Below the pieces are notes generated by a model that ran no database searches, was not told the DNA's origin, and worked only from the letters and a program-made list of their open reading frames with translations. The position numbers and the translations under genes are program-made. Shown here piece after piece: positions 42,174-50,581 of a stretch of DNA of 64,000 bases (the first letter of the stretch is position 1; the number at the start of each line of letters is the position of its first letter). The stretch spans positions 248,001 to 312,000 of the forward strand of contig NZ_HG964447.1 of NCBI RefSeq assembly GCF_000689255.1, in the 5' to 3' direction. This DNA comes from Mycobacterium triplex (GTDB lineage: Bacteria; Actinomycetota; Actinomycetes; Mycobacteriales; Mycobacteriaceae).

Positions 42174-43389
42174 CGGCGATCTTCAATTCGATGAGGCGCT
42201 CGTCGTCCACCCCGAGTTCGCGGAGGACGTCGTCGGTGTGTTCGGCGAACTGGGGGGCGCGTTGCAGTTCGGCAGGGTCGTCGTCGAACCGCACCGGATT
42301 TGTCACCAAGTGTTGCGGATTTCCCTCGACGTCAACGATGTGGGCGATCCGACCGTTGGCGGTCAGTCCTTCGTCGTGGGCCAATTCCCAGGCGTCCTGG
42401 ACCGGTGCCCACTGTCCGGTGCCCCGGCTCAGTACCTCCTTGCACTCGGCGAAAGTCAGCTTTGCGATGGCGTCGTGGACGATGCCGTAGGCGAGATCAG
42501 CGTGCTCGGCCATCGCCTGCAGTGATTCGAACCGCGGGTCCTCGATGTATTGGTCCAGGCCCATCAGCCGGCAGAACTCCGGCCAGTACCGGGTGGGCTG
42601 CAGCATCGACAGCTGGACGAACCTCCCGTCTGAGGTGCGGTAGGCGCCGGTCAGAGGATTGCCCGGAGCTTGGGTGCGGCGCTCGATCTTCGGTAGCGGT
42701 CCGCCCATCAACATCGCCATGTTGACGCTGAACTGGGTAGCCCAAGCGCCGACCGCGAGCAGGGAGACGTCGAGCACCGAGGCCTCACCGGTGACGTGCC
42801 GGCCGTACAGTGCCGCTGCCACACCCCCGGCGATGGTGATGCCGCCGATGTTGTCGCCGTAGGCGCCTGCGGGCATGAACGCCGACTGATCGGCATCTGG
42901 TGGATTGAGTCCGTCGGCGCTGCCGCCGCGGGCCCAGAACGCTGTCGCGTCATAGGCGCCCGCGTCGCGGTCGGGTCCGTTCATGCCGAATCCGCTGCCC
43001 GCCACGTAGATGATGTCGGGGTTGACCTTTCGGACGTCGGCGACGTCGATGTGCAGCTTCGTCCGTGCTGAAGGAAGGTAGTTGGTGAGGAAGACGTCAC
43101 TGCGGCGGATCAACTCGTCGAACTCTGGGCGCACGTCGGCGTTGTCCAGTGCCATTCCGACGCTGCGTTTTCCGCGATTGGGCGCTTCCATGATCGGCGC
43201 GAAAGTCGATCCTGGTTTGGTGGCCGCCGCGCCGAGCACCTTGACCAACCCCCGTTGTGCATCGCCGGTCACGGGATGCTCGATCTTGATAACCTCGGCA
43301 CCCCAGTCGGCGAGTACGGCTCCGGCGGAGGGGACGTAGGTGAACTGCGCGACCTCAAGCACGCGAACTCCGTCGAGCGGCTTGCGCAT
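42160..43389 (-). CDS. CaiB/BaiF CoA transferase, paralogue 1
   Basis: A 409-aa class III CoA transferase. Typical blocks are VLEVAQFTYVPSAGAVLADW, EVIKIEHPVTGDAQRG, PNRGKRSVGM, and the catalytic Asp in AYDATAFWARGG. It is collinear with, same length as, and by eye about 70% identical to the protein at 55963-57192. The ATG overlaps the P450 stop by one base. Predicted CoA transfer to a P450-derived acid (inference). Confidence 0.94.
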   Translation of the reverse strand: MRKPLDGVRVLEVAQFTYVPSAGAVLADWGAEVIKIEHPVTGDAQRGLVKVLGAAATKPGSTFAPIMEAPNRGKRSVGMALDNADVRPEFDELIRRSDVFLTNYLPSARTKLHIDVADVRKVNPDIIYVAGSGFGMNGPDRDAGAYDATAFWARGGSADGLNPPDADQSAFMPAGAYGDNIGGITIAGGVAAALYGRHVTGEASVLDVSLLAVGAWATQFSVNMAMLMGGPLPKIERRTQAPGNPLTGAYRTSDGRFVQLSMLQPTRYWPEFCRLMGLDQYIEDPRFESLQAMAEHADLAYGIVHDAIAKLTFAECKEVLSRGTGQWAPVQDAWELAHDEGLTANGRIAHIVDVEGNPQHLVTNPVRFDDDPAELQRAPQFAEHTDDVLRELGVDDERLIELKIAGAIT

Positions 43390-44582
43390 CAGATGTCCCA
43401 GACCAGCGGAAGGCTCTCCAGTCCCAGCTGGCTGCCGCTTTCGAGCATCTGTGCGTCCGGAGCCACCCGGTAGTTAGGGATCCGCTTGTGCCATTCCTCC
43501 AGGGCAATTCTGAGTTCCTGACGGGCCAGGTGTGAGCCGAGGCATCGGTGCGGGCCAGCGCCGAACCCGATGTGGTTGTTCGGTTTACGGGTGATGTCCA
43601 CCGACGTCGCGTCGGTGAAGGCGGCATCGTCGCGGGTCGCCGCGGCCAGCGGGATGTTCACCATGTCACCGGCCTTCATCGGGCAGCCCTGAATGTCGAT
43701 GTCCCGCATAACCTTGCGGGCGGGGATCACGATCGCGTAGGCACGGACGAACTCCTCGACCGCGCTGGGGATGACGGCCGGCTCGTTCACGATCCTGTGC
43801 CGGTCGTCGTCGTTGCGGGCCAGATGAAGAAACATCCAGCCAAGAGTGACCGAGACGGTGTCCAAGCCCGCCATGAACATCAGCAGGCAGAAGGACAACA
43901 GATCCTGGTCGGTGACCGGCTCGCCGTCGATCTCGTAGGTCAGGGCCTTGCTGACGATGTCGTCGCGCGGTTCTTCGCGACGCTCGGCGATGACCGTTGT
44001 GAACCGGCCCATCACCGACATCATCGCGGTCATTTGCGTGCGCAGCTTCTCCTCGTCGCTACCGCCGGCGTGCAAGATGTCGTGTTCCCATGCAAGGAAC
44101 TCGTCGAGTTCCTCGACAGGCAGTCCCATCATTTCCAGAAAGATCGTGGTGGGGAAGCGGGCGGCGAAGTCGGCCATGAAGTCGCAGGAGCCGCGACTGA
44201 CGAGGCCGTCGATGAGGTCGATCGCGCGCTGGCGCACCGTGGACTCGAGCTTCTCGACTGCGCCAGGGGAGAACAGCGGACCTAGCTGGCGCCGCCACTG
44301 CCTGTGCTCCTCCCCGTCCAGCATCTCCGGTATCCACTTGATCGGTGGATTCGGATCCAGCGCGGTAACCACGCTGTTGGAGAAGGCCTCCGGGTTCTGC
44401 ATGATCTGCAGGATTCCCTCGTAGTTGCAGACCGTCCAGAAGCCAGGCCCAAATTCGTTTCGGTACCAAGGAAACTGAGCGCGCAGCTCATCGTATTTAG
44501 CGAACCACGTTCCCTCGGGCTCAGTGGTGGTGTAGTCGAAGGTGACGACCGGCACCGTCGCCGCCTGCTCGCTCGTTGTCAC
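43389..44582 (-). CDS. Cytochrome P450
   Basis: A 397-aa soluble P450. Heme loop FGAGPHRCLG (340-349, ligand C347), K-helix ExxR in EEFVRAYAI, I-helix MAGLDTVSVT (AGxDT kept; Val follows Thr). Predicted monooxygenase on a lipid-like substrate with external ferredoxin. It is the first gene of a three-gene transcript with a CoA transferase and TetR regulator. No ferredoxin or reductase gene is nearby; the one at 29251 may serve. Confidence 0.93.
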   Translation of the reverse strand: MTTSEQAATVPVVTFDYTTTEPEGTWFAKYDELRAQFPWYRNEFGPGFWTVCNYEGILQIMQNPEAFSNSVVTALDPNPPIKWIPEMLDGEEHRQWRRQLGPLFSPGAVEKLESTVRQRAIDLIDGLVSRGSCDFMADFAARFPTTIFLEMMGLPVEELDEFLAWEHDILHAGGSDEEKLRTQMTAMMSVMGRFTTVIAERREEPRDDIVSKALTYEIDGEPVTDQDLLSFCLLMFMAGLDTVSVTLGWMFLHLARNDDDRHRIVNEPAVIPSAVEEFVRAYAIVIPARKVMRDIDIQGCPMKAGDMVNIPLAAATRDDAAFTDATSVDITRKPNNHIGFGAGPHRCLGSHLARQELRIALEEWHKRIPNYRVAPDAQMLESGSQLGLESLPLVWDI

Positions 44583-45021
44583 GTTTCCTCCGAGGTCCTG
44601 CGATTATCGTCGATTGATGGCGCATTCCTGCGACTGGACGAGTCGAGAGTATCAGGCGCAGTGGTGCTGGGCGAGACCCAGGTCACAGCTGGCTCGACGT
44701 TGGGTCGGCCATCGGATCGGCACAGTCCAGAACGTCGCTGAGCCCGGTGCTGGATGTGTTTTCGTTGCGGTCGTGTCCCACAGGGCCAATTCGGCCGCCA
44801 ATCATCCTCGGTCAGTCCTGTTTTGGCCTCGCTGGAGTGGCGAGCTCGCCGCCCAGTGAGGGCCGACGCCAACGGTTACATGGTCTACTTAGTAAGATAC
44901 GTTGCTACAAAACGACAGCAGTGCCGCTGGCGACGTGCGATGCCACGAGCGGTCGAGCTGCGACGGTCGCAATTGATCGGATGGCGACAGGGCGAGCCCG
45001 TCACCGGGTGGAGGAATCACA
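44583..45021. other. Long divergent intergenic region
   Basis: About 440 nt between the P450 start (-) and a hypothetical gene (+). Open frames here are short, lack ribosome sites and do not resemble known proteins, so I call none. The notable element is the inverted operator at 44876-44895. The distance from it to the P450 start is nearly 300 nt, which leaves room for a long leader or an undetected small RNA, but I see no specific evidence for one. Confidence 0.5.
44876..44895. promoter_or_regulatory. 9-2-9 inverted operator, copy B
   Basis: TTACATGGT, CT, ACTTAGTAA. Read on the other strand it is TTACTAAGT, AG, ACCATGTAA. The first half matches TTACTARGT perfectly and the second at 7 of 9 positions, with the same 2-nt gap as copy A at 34043. 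It lies upstream of the P450-CoA transferase-TetR operon and 126 nt before the gene at 45022. Confidence 0.6.
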
Positions 45022-45411
45022 ATGGGTTGGCCGATGAAAGACGTGCCGGAGGATGACTCGATCGATCCGGATGCGCCCTTCGCGAACCAGCCGAGTGAAC
45101 GACCTGCTCGCGGGCCGGAAATGATGGACCGTCGCTACCGGTGCGACGCGGCGGCCTTCTCGGTCGGTTCTCGCGATGGCACTATCGGCCGGGTCGATTC
45201 CGTCCGCAGCAGCTGGGAAAAGTTGAAGAGACGGCAACCCCGCGAGTTGGCAATCCTCATCGACAGGGCCGCCGCTGTGCGGCTGTGGCTCGACAGAAAC
45301 GGGTCGGAGCCGCGTGTCATCCTCGAAGATCTCGAAACGGGCGATTACGTGTCGCTGAACGCCGTCGAGTTGTCCGACCTGATCATTGACCGCCAAGAGC
45401 ACGAGGAGTAG
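45022..45411 (+). CDS. Hypothetical protein
   Basis: A 129-aa soluble protein with no recognised domain. The N-terminal third is acidic and proline-rich (DVPEDDSIDPDAPF), followed by a mixed helix/strand part (SSWEKLKRRQPRELAILID, VRLWLDRNGSEPRVILEDLE). The C terminus is acidic, IIDRQEHEE. GGAGGA precedes ATG 45022; an ATG at 45034 is an alternative. It lies downstream of operator copy B. I cannot propose a function. Confidence 0.65.
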   Translation: MGWPMKDVPEDDSIDPDAPFANQPSERPARGPEMMDRRYRCDAAAFSVGSRDGTIGRVDSVRSSWEKLKRRQPRELAILIDRAAAVRLWLDRNGSEPRVILEDLETGDYVSLNAVELSDLIIDRQEHEE

Positions 45412-45427
45412 CGCACCCATTCGAACC

Positions 45428-45459
45428 GGCTCGGCGATCGAGCGTAATGAGGCCGAGCC
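45428..45459 (+). terminator. GC-rich hairpin, possible terminator
   Basis: An exact 8-bp stem, GGCTCGGC (45428-45435) and GCCGAGCC (45452-45459), with a 16-nt loop, begins 16 nt after the stop of the 45022 gene. There is no U-tract, as is often the case for mycobacterial intrinsic terminators. The rest of the 254-nt convergent gap to 45665 shows no gene or other element I can support. Confidence 0.5.
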
Positions 45460-45665
45460 AGTCGCGGACGCTGCATTCCCAAATGCGCAGTAGCGTAAGC
45501 GCATTGACGTACATGTCGTGCGTGCCGGTGGCGCGAGCCCAGTCGGCGCTGTGGTCCGGTCAACAGCTCGCGTTCGTCAGTCCAGATCCAACACCACCCG
45601 ACAGCCAGCCAGAAAAGTCATCGTCGCCTCCTACCTGCGGACGGCTGGCGCCGACCTCGGTACCA

Positions 45666-46439
45666 TCAATGCGCCGTCCACCCGCCGTCCACGGTCAGCA
45701 CCTGCCCGGTCATGTATGTCGAGGCCCGCGACGCCAGATACAGGAGGGCTCCGTCGAGCTCGTCGGGTTCACCCATTCGTCCCATCGGGCACCCCGTGCG
45801 CAGATAGCGCCGGCTTGCTTCGTCCTCCATCATCGGAGCCGAGCTTTCGCTGGGGAAGAAGCCCGGCGCCAGAGCGTTGACCCGTATTCCATGTCGTGCC
45901 CATTGGCATGCGAGGTCACGGGTGAGGCTGACCAGGGCTCCCTTCGAGGAGCTGTACGAGGCGTCCGGGATCGGCCAGGCGGCGACGAGACCGAGGATCG
46001 AGGAGACGTTGATGATCGAGCCACTTCCCGTGGCGATCATCGGCACGGCGGCCAGCCTGGCGAGATGAAAGGCGCCGACCAGATTGACCTCCAAGGTGCG
46101 CCGGAAGGCATCGATAGGTTCCTCAACCGCTGGTTGGGGGGAGCCGAAGCCGGCATTGTTCACAACGATGTCGAGCCGGCCGTAGCGCTGCATCGTCTGC
46201 GGGACGATCTCCTCGACTGCGGAGTCGTCGGCTAGATCGGCGGTGACCGGGAGCACGCGATCGAGTTCGGCCGCGAGCGCGGCGAGTCGATCCGAGCGCC
46301 GGGCCACGGCGACGACCGAGGCACCCGCGGCGTGCAGCACACGGACGAACCGGTCGCCGAGCCCGCTGGACGCTCCGGTCACGACGGCAACCTGGCCGCT
46401 CAGATCGAAGAGCTCGCCGGGAGTCTGCAGAGACGTCAC
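45666..46439 (-). CDS. Short-chain dehydrogenase/reductase
   Basis: A 257-aa SDR. The cofactor loop is VTGASSGLGDRF; NNAGFGSP, NVSSILGLVA and Tyr/Lys in ASYSSSKGALV follow, and TGQVLTVDGGW closes it. Predicted NAD(P)-dependent oxidoreductase. I chose GTG 46439 because GGAGG lies 5 nt before it and the length then matches the family. Frames extending to 46451, 46460 or 46535 add residues with no ribosome site. It is the only gene of its transcript and is divergent from the membrane protein pair. Confidence 0.88.
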   Translation of the reverse strand: MTSLQTPGELFDLSGQVAVVTGASSGLGDRFVRVLHAAGASVVAVARRSDRLAALAAELDRVLPVTADLADDSAVEEIVPQTMQRYGRLDIVVNNAGFGSPQPAVEEPIDAFRRTLEVNLVGAFHLARLAAVPMIATGSGSIINVSSILGLVAAWPIPDASYSSSKGALVSLTRDLACQWARHGIRVNALAPGFFPSESSAPMMEDEASRRYLRTGCPMGRMGEPDELDGALLYLASRASTYMTGQVLTVDGGWTAH

Positions 46440-46533
46440 GCGGACCTCCATGTCGGGCATTGCCACCACTGCGACGCGTCCGGCAGCCGGACTCGGTGCC
46501 AGACGGGATTGATCTCGACGGATCGCACTTATC

Positions 46534-46553
46534 AAACCTAGTTGACCATATAC
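46534..46553. promoter_or_regulatory. Degenerate copy of the inverted operator (copy C)
   Basis: AAACCTAGT, TG, ACCATATAC. The central AGT-TG-ACC is identical to copy A, but the outer arms match the consensus at only 5 of 9 positions each. It lies in the 174-nt region between the SDR (start 46439) and the membrane protein gene (start 46614). Without copies A and B I would not have called it. Confidence 0.3.
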
Positions 46554-46613
46554 TCAGCCACGTGGATGGCCTGTCGGGGAAAGAGGCGTTGGTTGTCTGG
46601 CGGGGGTCAGCGC

Positions 46614-47081
46614 ATGACTGACTGGCGCGGCGCTCCGCTGGCGCGTACCTGGATCATCGCAGCGGCAGAGCTCGTCGGCGGACTCGTGCTGGCCCGCATC
46701 TTGGTCTGGACCGACCGCCCTGCGGGGCACCGCCATGAGCAGGGCATGGCACCGACGCACGGTATGGCGCCGATGTCAGACGTGCCGAAACCGTCTGCGC
46801 CACATCTGCATTGGACGTGGCCGGTGTTCACTGTCGGTGTGCTGGCCGTAGCCGCGTTCATCTGGTGGGTGTTGCGCCGACAAATCATCGTCACCGTGGT
46901 GGGCGCCGCCGCCGCCATTATTTGCATGGCGTCTCACCCAGTTCGTGTGCTCGCTGCGCAGTCGCATTTGGTCGGCATGATTGTTCTCGAGGTGCAGTTG
47001 GTTGCGGTCCCGCTCTGGATACTCACGGTCCTGCCGTCCGCCGCAGATACGGGGCGCACCGGTTGCCGCCGTGCTGGTTAG
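46614..47081 (+). CDS. Small four-helix membrane protein with His/Met-rich loop
   Basis: A 155-aa predicted inner-membrane protein with four hydrophobic segments, about residues 11-30, 70-88, 92-108 and 120-141. Between the first two lies a loop rich in His, Met and Pro (GHRHEQGMAPTHGMAPM, PHLHW), of the kind seen in metal-binding proteins. ATG 46614 has GGGGGTCAG before it; a frame opening at 46542 is longer but poorer. I do not recognise a family. It is followed 3 nt later by another membrane protein. Confidence 0.7.
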   Translation: MTDWRGAPLARTWIIAAAELVGGLVLARILVWTDRPAGHRHEQGMAPTHGMAPMSDVPKPSAPHLHWTWPVFTVGVLAVAAFIWWVLRRQIIVTVVGAAAAIICMASHPVRVLAAQSHLVGMIVLEVQLVAVPLWILTVLPSAADTGRTGCRRAG

Positions 47082-47084
47082 ATC

Positions 47085-47477
47085 TTGTTGAGCGGGGGAT
47101 CGGCGCTGGCTTACGCGGCACTGCTCATCGCGATCCACCTTCCGGGAGGACATCACCACGGAGGGGCAAGGAATGTCGTGCCGTTGTGGCTCGCCATTGG
47201 CGCATCGATGATCGGCATAGCGTATTGGTTTGTCGTGCTTCGGACAGCCGCAGTCCTTCCGTTGAAGATTCGTCGCATCTCGTTACTCGCAGCGCAAGAA
47301 ATCGCCGCGCTCGTCGGGCTGCTGTCCGTATTCGGTGCGTGGGGCGGCCCGGGCGCCGCTGGCCCGCTGAAGATTTCGGTCGCCTGGGATCAAGCGCTCG
47401 GCGGGCTCGTCATGCTGGTGACGTGTGCAGCGGTGGCCATTCCGATCTCCCAGGCTCTGCACACCGAATCTCGATAG
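47085..47477 (+). CDS. Small membrane protein
   Basis: A 130-aa predicted membrane protein with four hydrophobic stretches (ALAYAALLIAIHL, NVVPLWLAIGASMIGIAYW, LLAAQEIAALVGLLSVFGAW, LVMLVTCAAVAIPI) and a His-rich turn PGGHHHGG after the first. The TTG start at 47085 is inferred, since it is the first codon after the previous stop and no better start exists. With the preceding protein it probably forms a membrane complex (inference). Family unknown. Confidence 0.6.
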   Translation: MLSGGSALAYAALLIAIHLPGGHHHGGARNVVPLWLAIGASMIGIAYWFVVLRTAAVLPLKIRRISLLAAQEIAALVGLLSVFGAWGGPGAAGPLKISVAWDQALGGLVMLVTCAAVAIPISQALHTESR

Positions 47478-47502
47478 GTCAGAAGACAGTCTTCGTCGGG
47501 GC

Positions 47503-48573
47503 TTAACTCGCTGCAAAGTCCGCTACCTCCTGGGGATCCCAGATTCGATACCGGTGGTACATGCGGCGCCGTTGCGGATACGCCTTGCCAAGGACGCTGA
47601 TCTGGGGGATTAGGCCGTGAACCAGCGCGTCGGGGCGAGACATACCTTCGCTGTCAGGTCCGACACCCCGCCTCGGCGGTGACGTTGCCGATCGTAGGTC
47701 CTCGCCGAGCCGGTTCTCGGCGATCAGCCGGCTGAGGATCTCAGTGAAGGTCCACGGGGTGTTGAGCACCCATGAGTGATAGGCCTTGGGCAGCGTCACC
47801 AACAACGCTCCACTAAGACGTGCCGCATCGACTGCGGACGCGAGAGGGACGATCTTGTCCTGCTCGCCGTGGAAGATGACGACCCGAGCCTTGGCCCTAC
47901 ATAGCGCTTTCAGCGCGTTCGCGCTGTCGTCAGCCCGGGCAACTGCTCTCGCCGCGGAGGCGAATGTCGCCGGATGGGCGGCCGTGTTGAAGAACAGTTT
48001 GCTCAGCGTGCGCATGTAGCGGACCTGATCGCGACGGCGTAACCCCACCCGGTCGACGATTGTGTCGCCGACCGCCGCGGCGAGCGCAGCGCCGGTTCGC
48101 ATCGGTGATGCGATGCGCACCCGTGACGCGTCGAAGGCCGCGCCGATCGCGGGATCGATGAGGACTACCGCGAGCGCGCGTTCCGGATGTCTCGCGGCCA
48201 GTTCTGCGGCGGTGCGACCACCCATGCTGTGACCGACGAGAACGGCCCGCTCGATACCGAGACCTTCCAGAATCCGTTCCGTGACTGCGATTCGGTGGGC
48301 GAACGTGTGCTCGCCAATTCTGGGTGCGAACGTCTCCCCGTGCCCTGGCGCATCGATGGCGACTACCAGAAATCCCAGCTGGGGAAGCCGGCTGAGCAGC
48401 TTCATGTACACGCGCCGGTTCATCCCGATCCCGTGGAAGAAGACCAAGGGGACACCGTGGCCACCGACCGAAACTCCGACGCGCCGACCGTCACCGAGTT
48501 CAATGAGGTGATGTGCGAACCTGATACGGGAGCCCGGAGGCACCTGTGTCCGATTTGTGGCCGCCATCACCAT
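47503..48573 (-). CDS. Alpha/beta hydrolase
   Basis: A 356-aa alpha/beta hydrolase with a complete triad layout: oxyanion VFFHGIGMNRR, nucleophile Ser in VGHSMGGRTA, Asp in FHGEQDKIVPL, His in PKAYHSWVL. The C-terminal 70 residues form an extra Pro/Arg-rich tail of unknown role. Predicted esterase or thioesterase-like hydrolase. ATG 48573 is used; a second ATG two codons later is possible. It stands alone on the minus strand, convergent with the membrane pair. Confidence 0.88.
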   Translation of the reverse strand: MVMAATNRTQVPPGSRIRFAHHLIELGDGRRVGVSVGGHGVPLVFFHGIGMNRRVYMKLLSRLPQLGFLVVAIDAPGHGETFAPRIGEHTFAHRIAVTERILEGLGIERAVLVGHSMGGRTAAELAARHPERALAVVLIDPAIGAAFDASRVRIASPMRTGAALAAAVGDTIVDRVGLRRRDQVRYMRTLSKLFFNTAAHPATFASAARAVARADDSANALKALCRAKARVVIFHGEQDKIVPLASAVDAARLSGALLVTLPKAYHSWVLNTPWTFTEILSRLIAENRLGEDLRSATSPPRRGVGPDSEGMSRPDALVHGLIPQISVLGKAYPQRRRMYHRYRIWDPQEVADFAAS

Positions 48574-48774
48574 TCGGGCACCTCAACTTGGTATATCACT
48601 CTCACTGTCGGTGCAGCCAGCGCTGTACTAGTCTCGGTCGAAGCCCGCCGATGCGGTCGGCTCATCTTCGTGTTATCTGGGATCCCGCGCAAGGCAACCC
48701 TTCTCGGTGGCTGTCGAAGCGAAGGCGCGACTCGCCTCAGAACCGTGGCGCGACAGGACGAAAAGGAGACGCCG

Positions 48775-49026
48775 GTGGTCAATGCGCTTCGCGACGCGCT
48801 GATTCGTCGACTCGTCACCAACGCCGCGACAATCGCAGGCGGGTTTCCCCGGGGTTTGGTGCTCATGCCGTGGCGGCAGTTACTGGACGGCCCAGATTTC
48901 GCCGGCTGCGGACCCCTAGAGTCGGCCAGTAACGCTACTTCAGCTCTTGATGGCACTTGGCGTGCTGCCAATACAGAGGCTCCTTTGTGGATGTGGTGGA
49001 CGGACTCGCCGAGCACTAACTCTTGA
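48775..49026 (+). CDS. Doubtful 83-aa open frame in a gene-poor gap
   Basis: Between the hydrolase start (48573) and the WS/DGAT stop (49016) lie about 440 nt. On the plus strand, AAAAGGAG precedes a GTG at 48775 that opens an 83-codon frame (segments DALIRRLVTNAATIAGGFPR, WWTDSPSTNS). It overlaps the WS/DGAT stop. Codon third positions are less GC-biased towards the end, which argues against it. The strong ribosome site is the only support. Confidence 0.25.
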   Translation: MVNALRDALIRRLVTNAATIAGGFPRGLVLMPWRQLLDGPDFAGCGPLESASNATSALDGTWRAANTEAPLWMWWTDSPSTNS

Positions 49027-50581
49027 CCTTGTTGCGTTGTGCGACAGCAGCCTTCGTCTCGCGGCGGGCGGCGAGACCAGTGCGTTGGTCCGAACCTTGC
49101 GCTGGAGCGTTCAGCAGCTCCGACAGATGCCGATGCACGCCCTTGACGATTGTTTCCGGGTCCGGAATGAGGTCGGCCAGCGCGGTGAACCCGAAATCAA
49201 GGCTGTCGCCGTAGCTGAGGCAGTGGATGAATAGACCGATGCCTGCTCCCACCATGGTCCGTCCGTACATGTGAGTGATTTCGGCCCCTGCGATATAGAG
49301 CTTGTCCCTCGGCCCGGGAATGTTGGATACCACGAAGTTCGCGATGGGCGGGACGGCTTCGACGGCCGGAGAATTCACCAGCTGACCCAATGCCAGCCAT
49401 GCGCCGGTTGGCAGTGCGTCGATCAGCTTCATCACCTGGCTGACGGTGCCGGTGGGTTTGCGGTTGGTGCGCGTCACTGTGGCCCCGGAGCTGGCGCGTG
49501 CCGGCTTACGTTTGGCTGTCAAAGCGGACACCGTGCGGATGCGTTCTACTGGGTCGGCGATGTCAGGTACCGGCACCATCATGAACGCGAAGTGGTTGCC
49601 GCTGGCGGATTCGGCGGCTTCATCGCGAACGTTCACCGGCCCAGCGATGCGCAACGGCTCGCCGGGCAACTCGTCGCGGTCCCGAAGATAGTCTGCAACG
49701 GCGGCGCTCGTGATCGACAGCACGACGTCGTTGAGCGTCACCCCGAACCGATCCTTGGCCCGCTTCACCTCCGACATCGACAGGGACGCGACGGCAAGCG
49801 AACGTTTGGGGCTAGACGTCAACCGGTTCAGCAAGTTTCGGGATGCGGCGGGGGAAGGGCCGGTGGGCGACTTCTTCTCCGGAGGCGATGCTTCGTCCAC
49901 GTCGGGCTTGGCAGTGGTTCGGCCCGCCGAGGAGGCGCGGGACAGCAAACCCTTCAACAGCGGGATGGCGATGGGAACCGAGCGCTGAGCAAGCTTGACG
50001 GGTATGAGCATCTGATCCGGAACGGAACGGAGCAGCATCTCCACTTGAGACGGCACCCGCTCCCCGTTGACTCTGTAGGCTGCCAGGTCAGGGTCCATCG
50101 GCAGGGGTGCCCTATCGAATAGCTCACTCAGCATCTCGGTGCCACCGACGCCGTCGATCGCGGCGTGATGCAGTCGGAGCAGGATTGCTGCTGACCCGTC
50201 GGCAAGTCCGTCGACGTAGTACATCTGCCAGAGCGGACGGGTTCGGTCCAGTGGTTCATCGGCGAGGGATACGGCCAACTCGCACAACGCCGACAGATCG
50301 TACGGGGCGGGGGCGCCGAGGTGTTTGAGGTGGCGGTCGATGGTGAAATTCGGATCGACGATCCAGTGTTCGTGGCCGGCGCCGAAGGGTGCGGACACCG
50401 CACGACGGGCGAACACCGGGATCTTGGGCAGTCGCGCCGCCATCTCGGCGCGAAACCTGGCGAAATCGTGCCCGTCGGGTGCGGTAGACGGGTCCAGCAT
50501 CAGGATGCCGAACATGTCCATCGGCAACCTCGCTGTCTCGACATTGATGAACATCCGGTCGAGCCCATTCATCTGCTTCAC
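49016..50581 (-). CDS. WS/DGAT wax ester synthase / diacylglycerol acyltransferase
   Basis: A 521-aa protein with the defining HHxxxDG active site, HHAAIDG at 138-144. PLWQMYYVDGL, KDRFGVTLNDVVLSI and VSNIPGPRDKLYIAGAEI are family blocks. Predicted to esterify an acyl-CoA to diacylglycerol or a fatty alcohol at the membrane/lipid-droplet surface. The ATG overlaps the stop of the frameshifted epimerase gene (ATGA). Within this catabolic operon it could divert acyl-CoA into storage lipid. Confidence 0.95.
   Translation of the reverse strand: MKQMNGLDRMFINVETARLPMDMFGILMLDPSTAPDGHDFARFRAEMAARLPKIPVFARRAVSAPFGAGHEHWIVDPNFTIDRHLKHLGAPAPYDLSALCELAVSLADEPLDRTRPLWQMYYVDGLADGSAAILLRLHHAAIDGVGGTEMLSELFDRAPLPMDPDLAAYRVNGERVPSQVEMLLRSVPDQMLIPVKLAQRSVPIAIPLLKGLLSRASSAGRTTAKPDVDEASPPEKKSPTGPSPAASRNLLNRLTSSPKRSLAVASLSMSEVKRAKDRFGVTLNDVVLSITSAAVADYLRDRDELPGEPLRIAGPVNVRDEAAESASGNHFAFMMVPVPDIADPVERIRTVSALTAKRKPARASSGATVTRTNRKPTGTVSQVMKLIDALPTGAWLALGQLVNSPAVEAVPPIANFVVSNIPGPRDKLYIAGAEITHMYGRTMVGAGIGLFIHCLSYGDSLDFGFTALADLIPDPETIVKGVHRHLSELLNAPAQGSDQRTGLAARRETKAAVAQRNKVKS

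Noticed and set aside
44747..45056. Open frames of 96-100 codons before the 45022 gene
   Set aside because: No ribosome site, no family resemblance, and they overlap operator copy B.
48187..49026. 279-codon plus-strand frame
   Set aside because: Its first part is antisense to the clear alpha/beta hydrolase gene. Only the last 83 codons after 48775 have any independent support.
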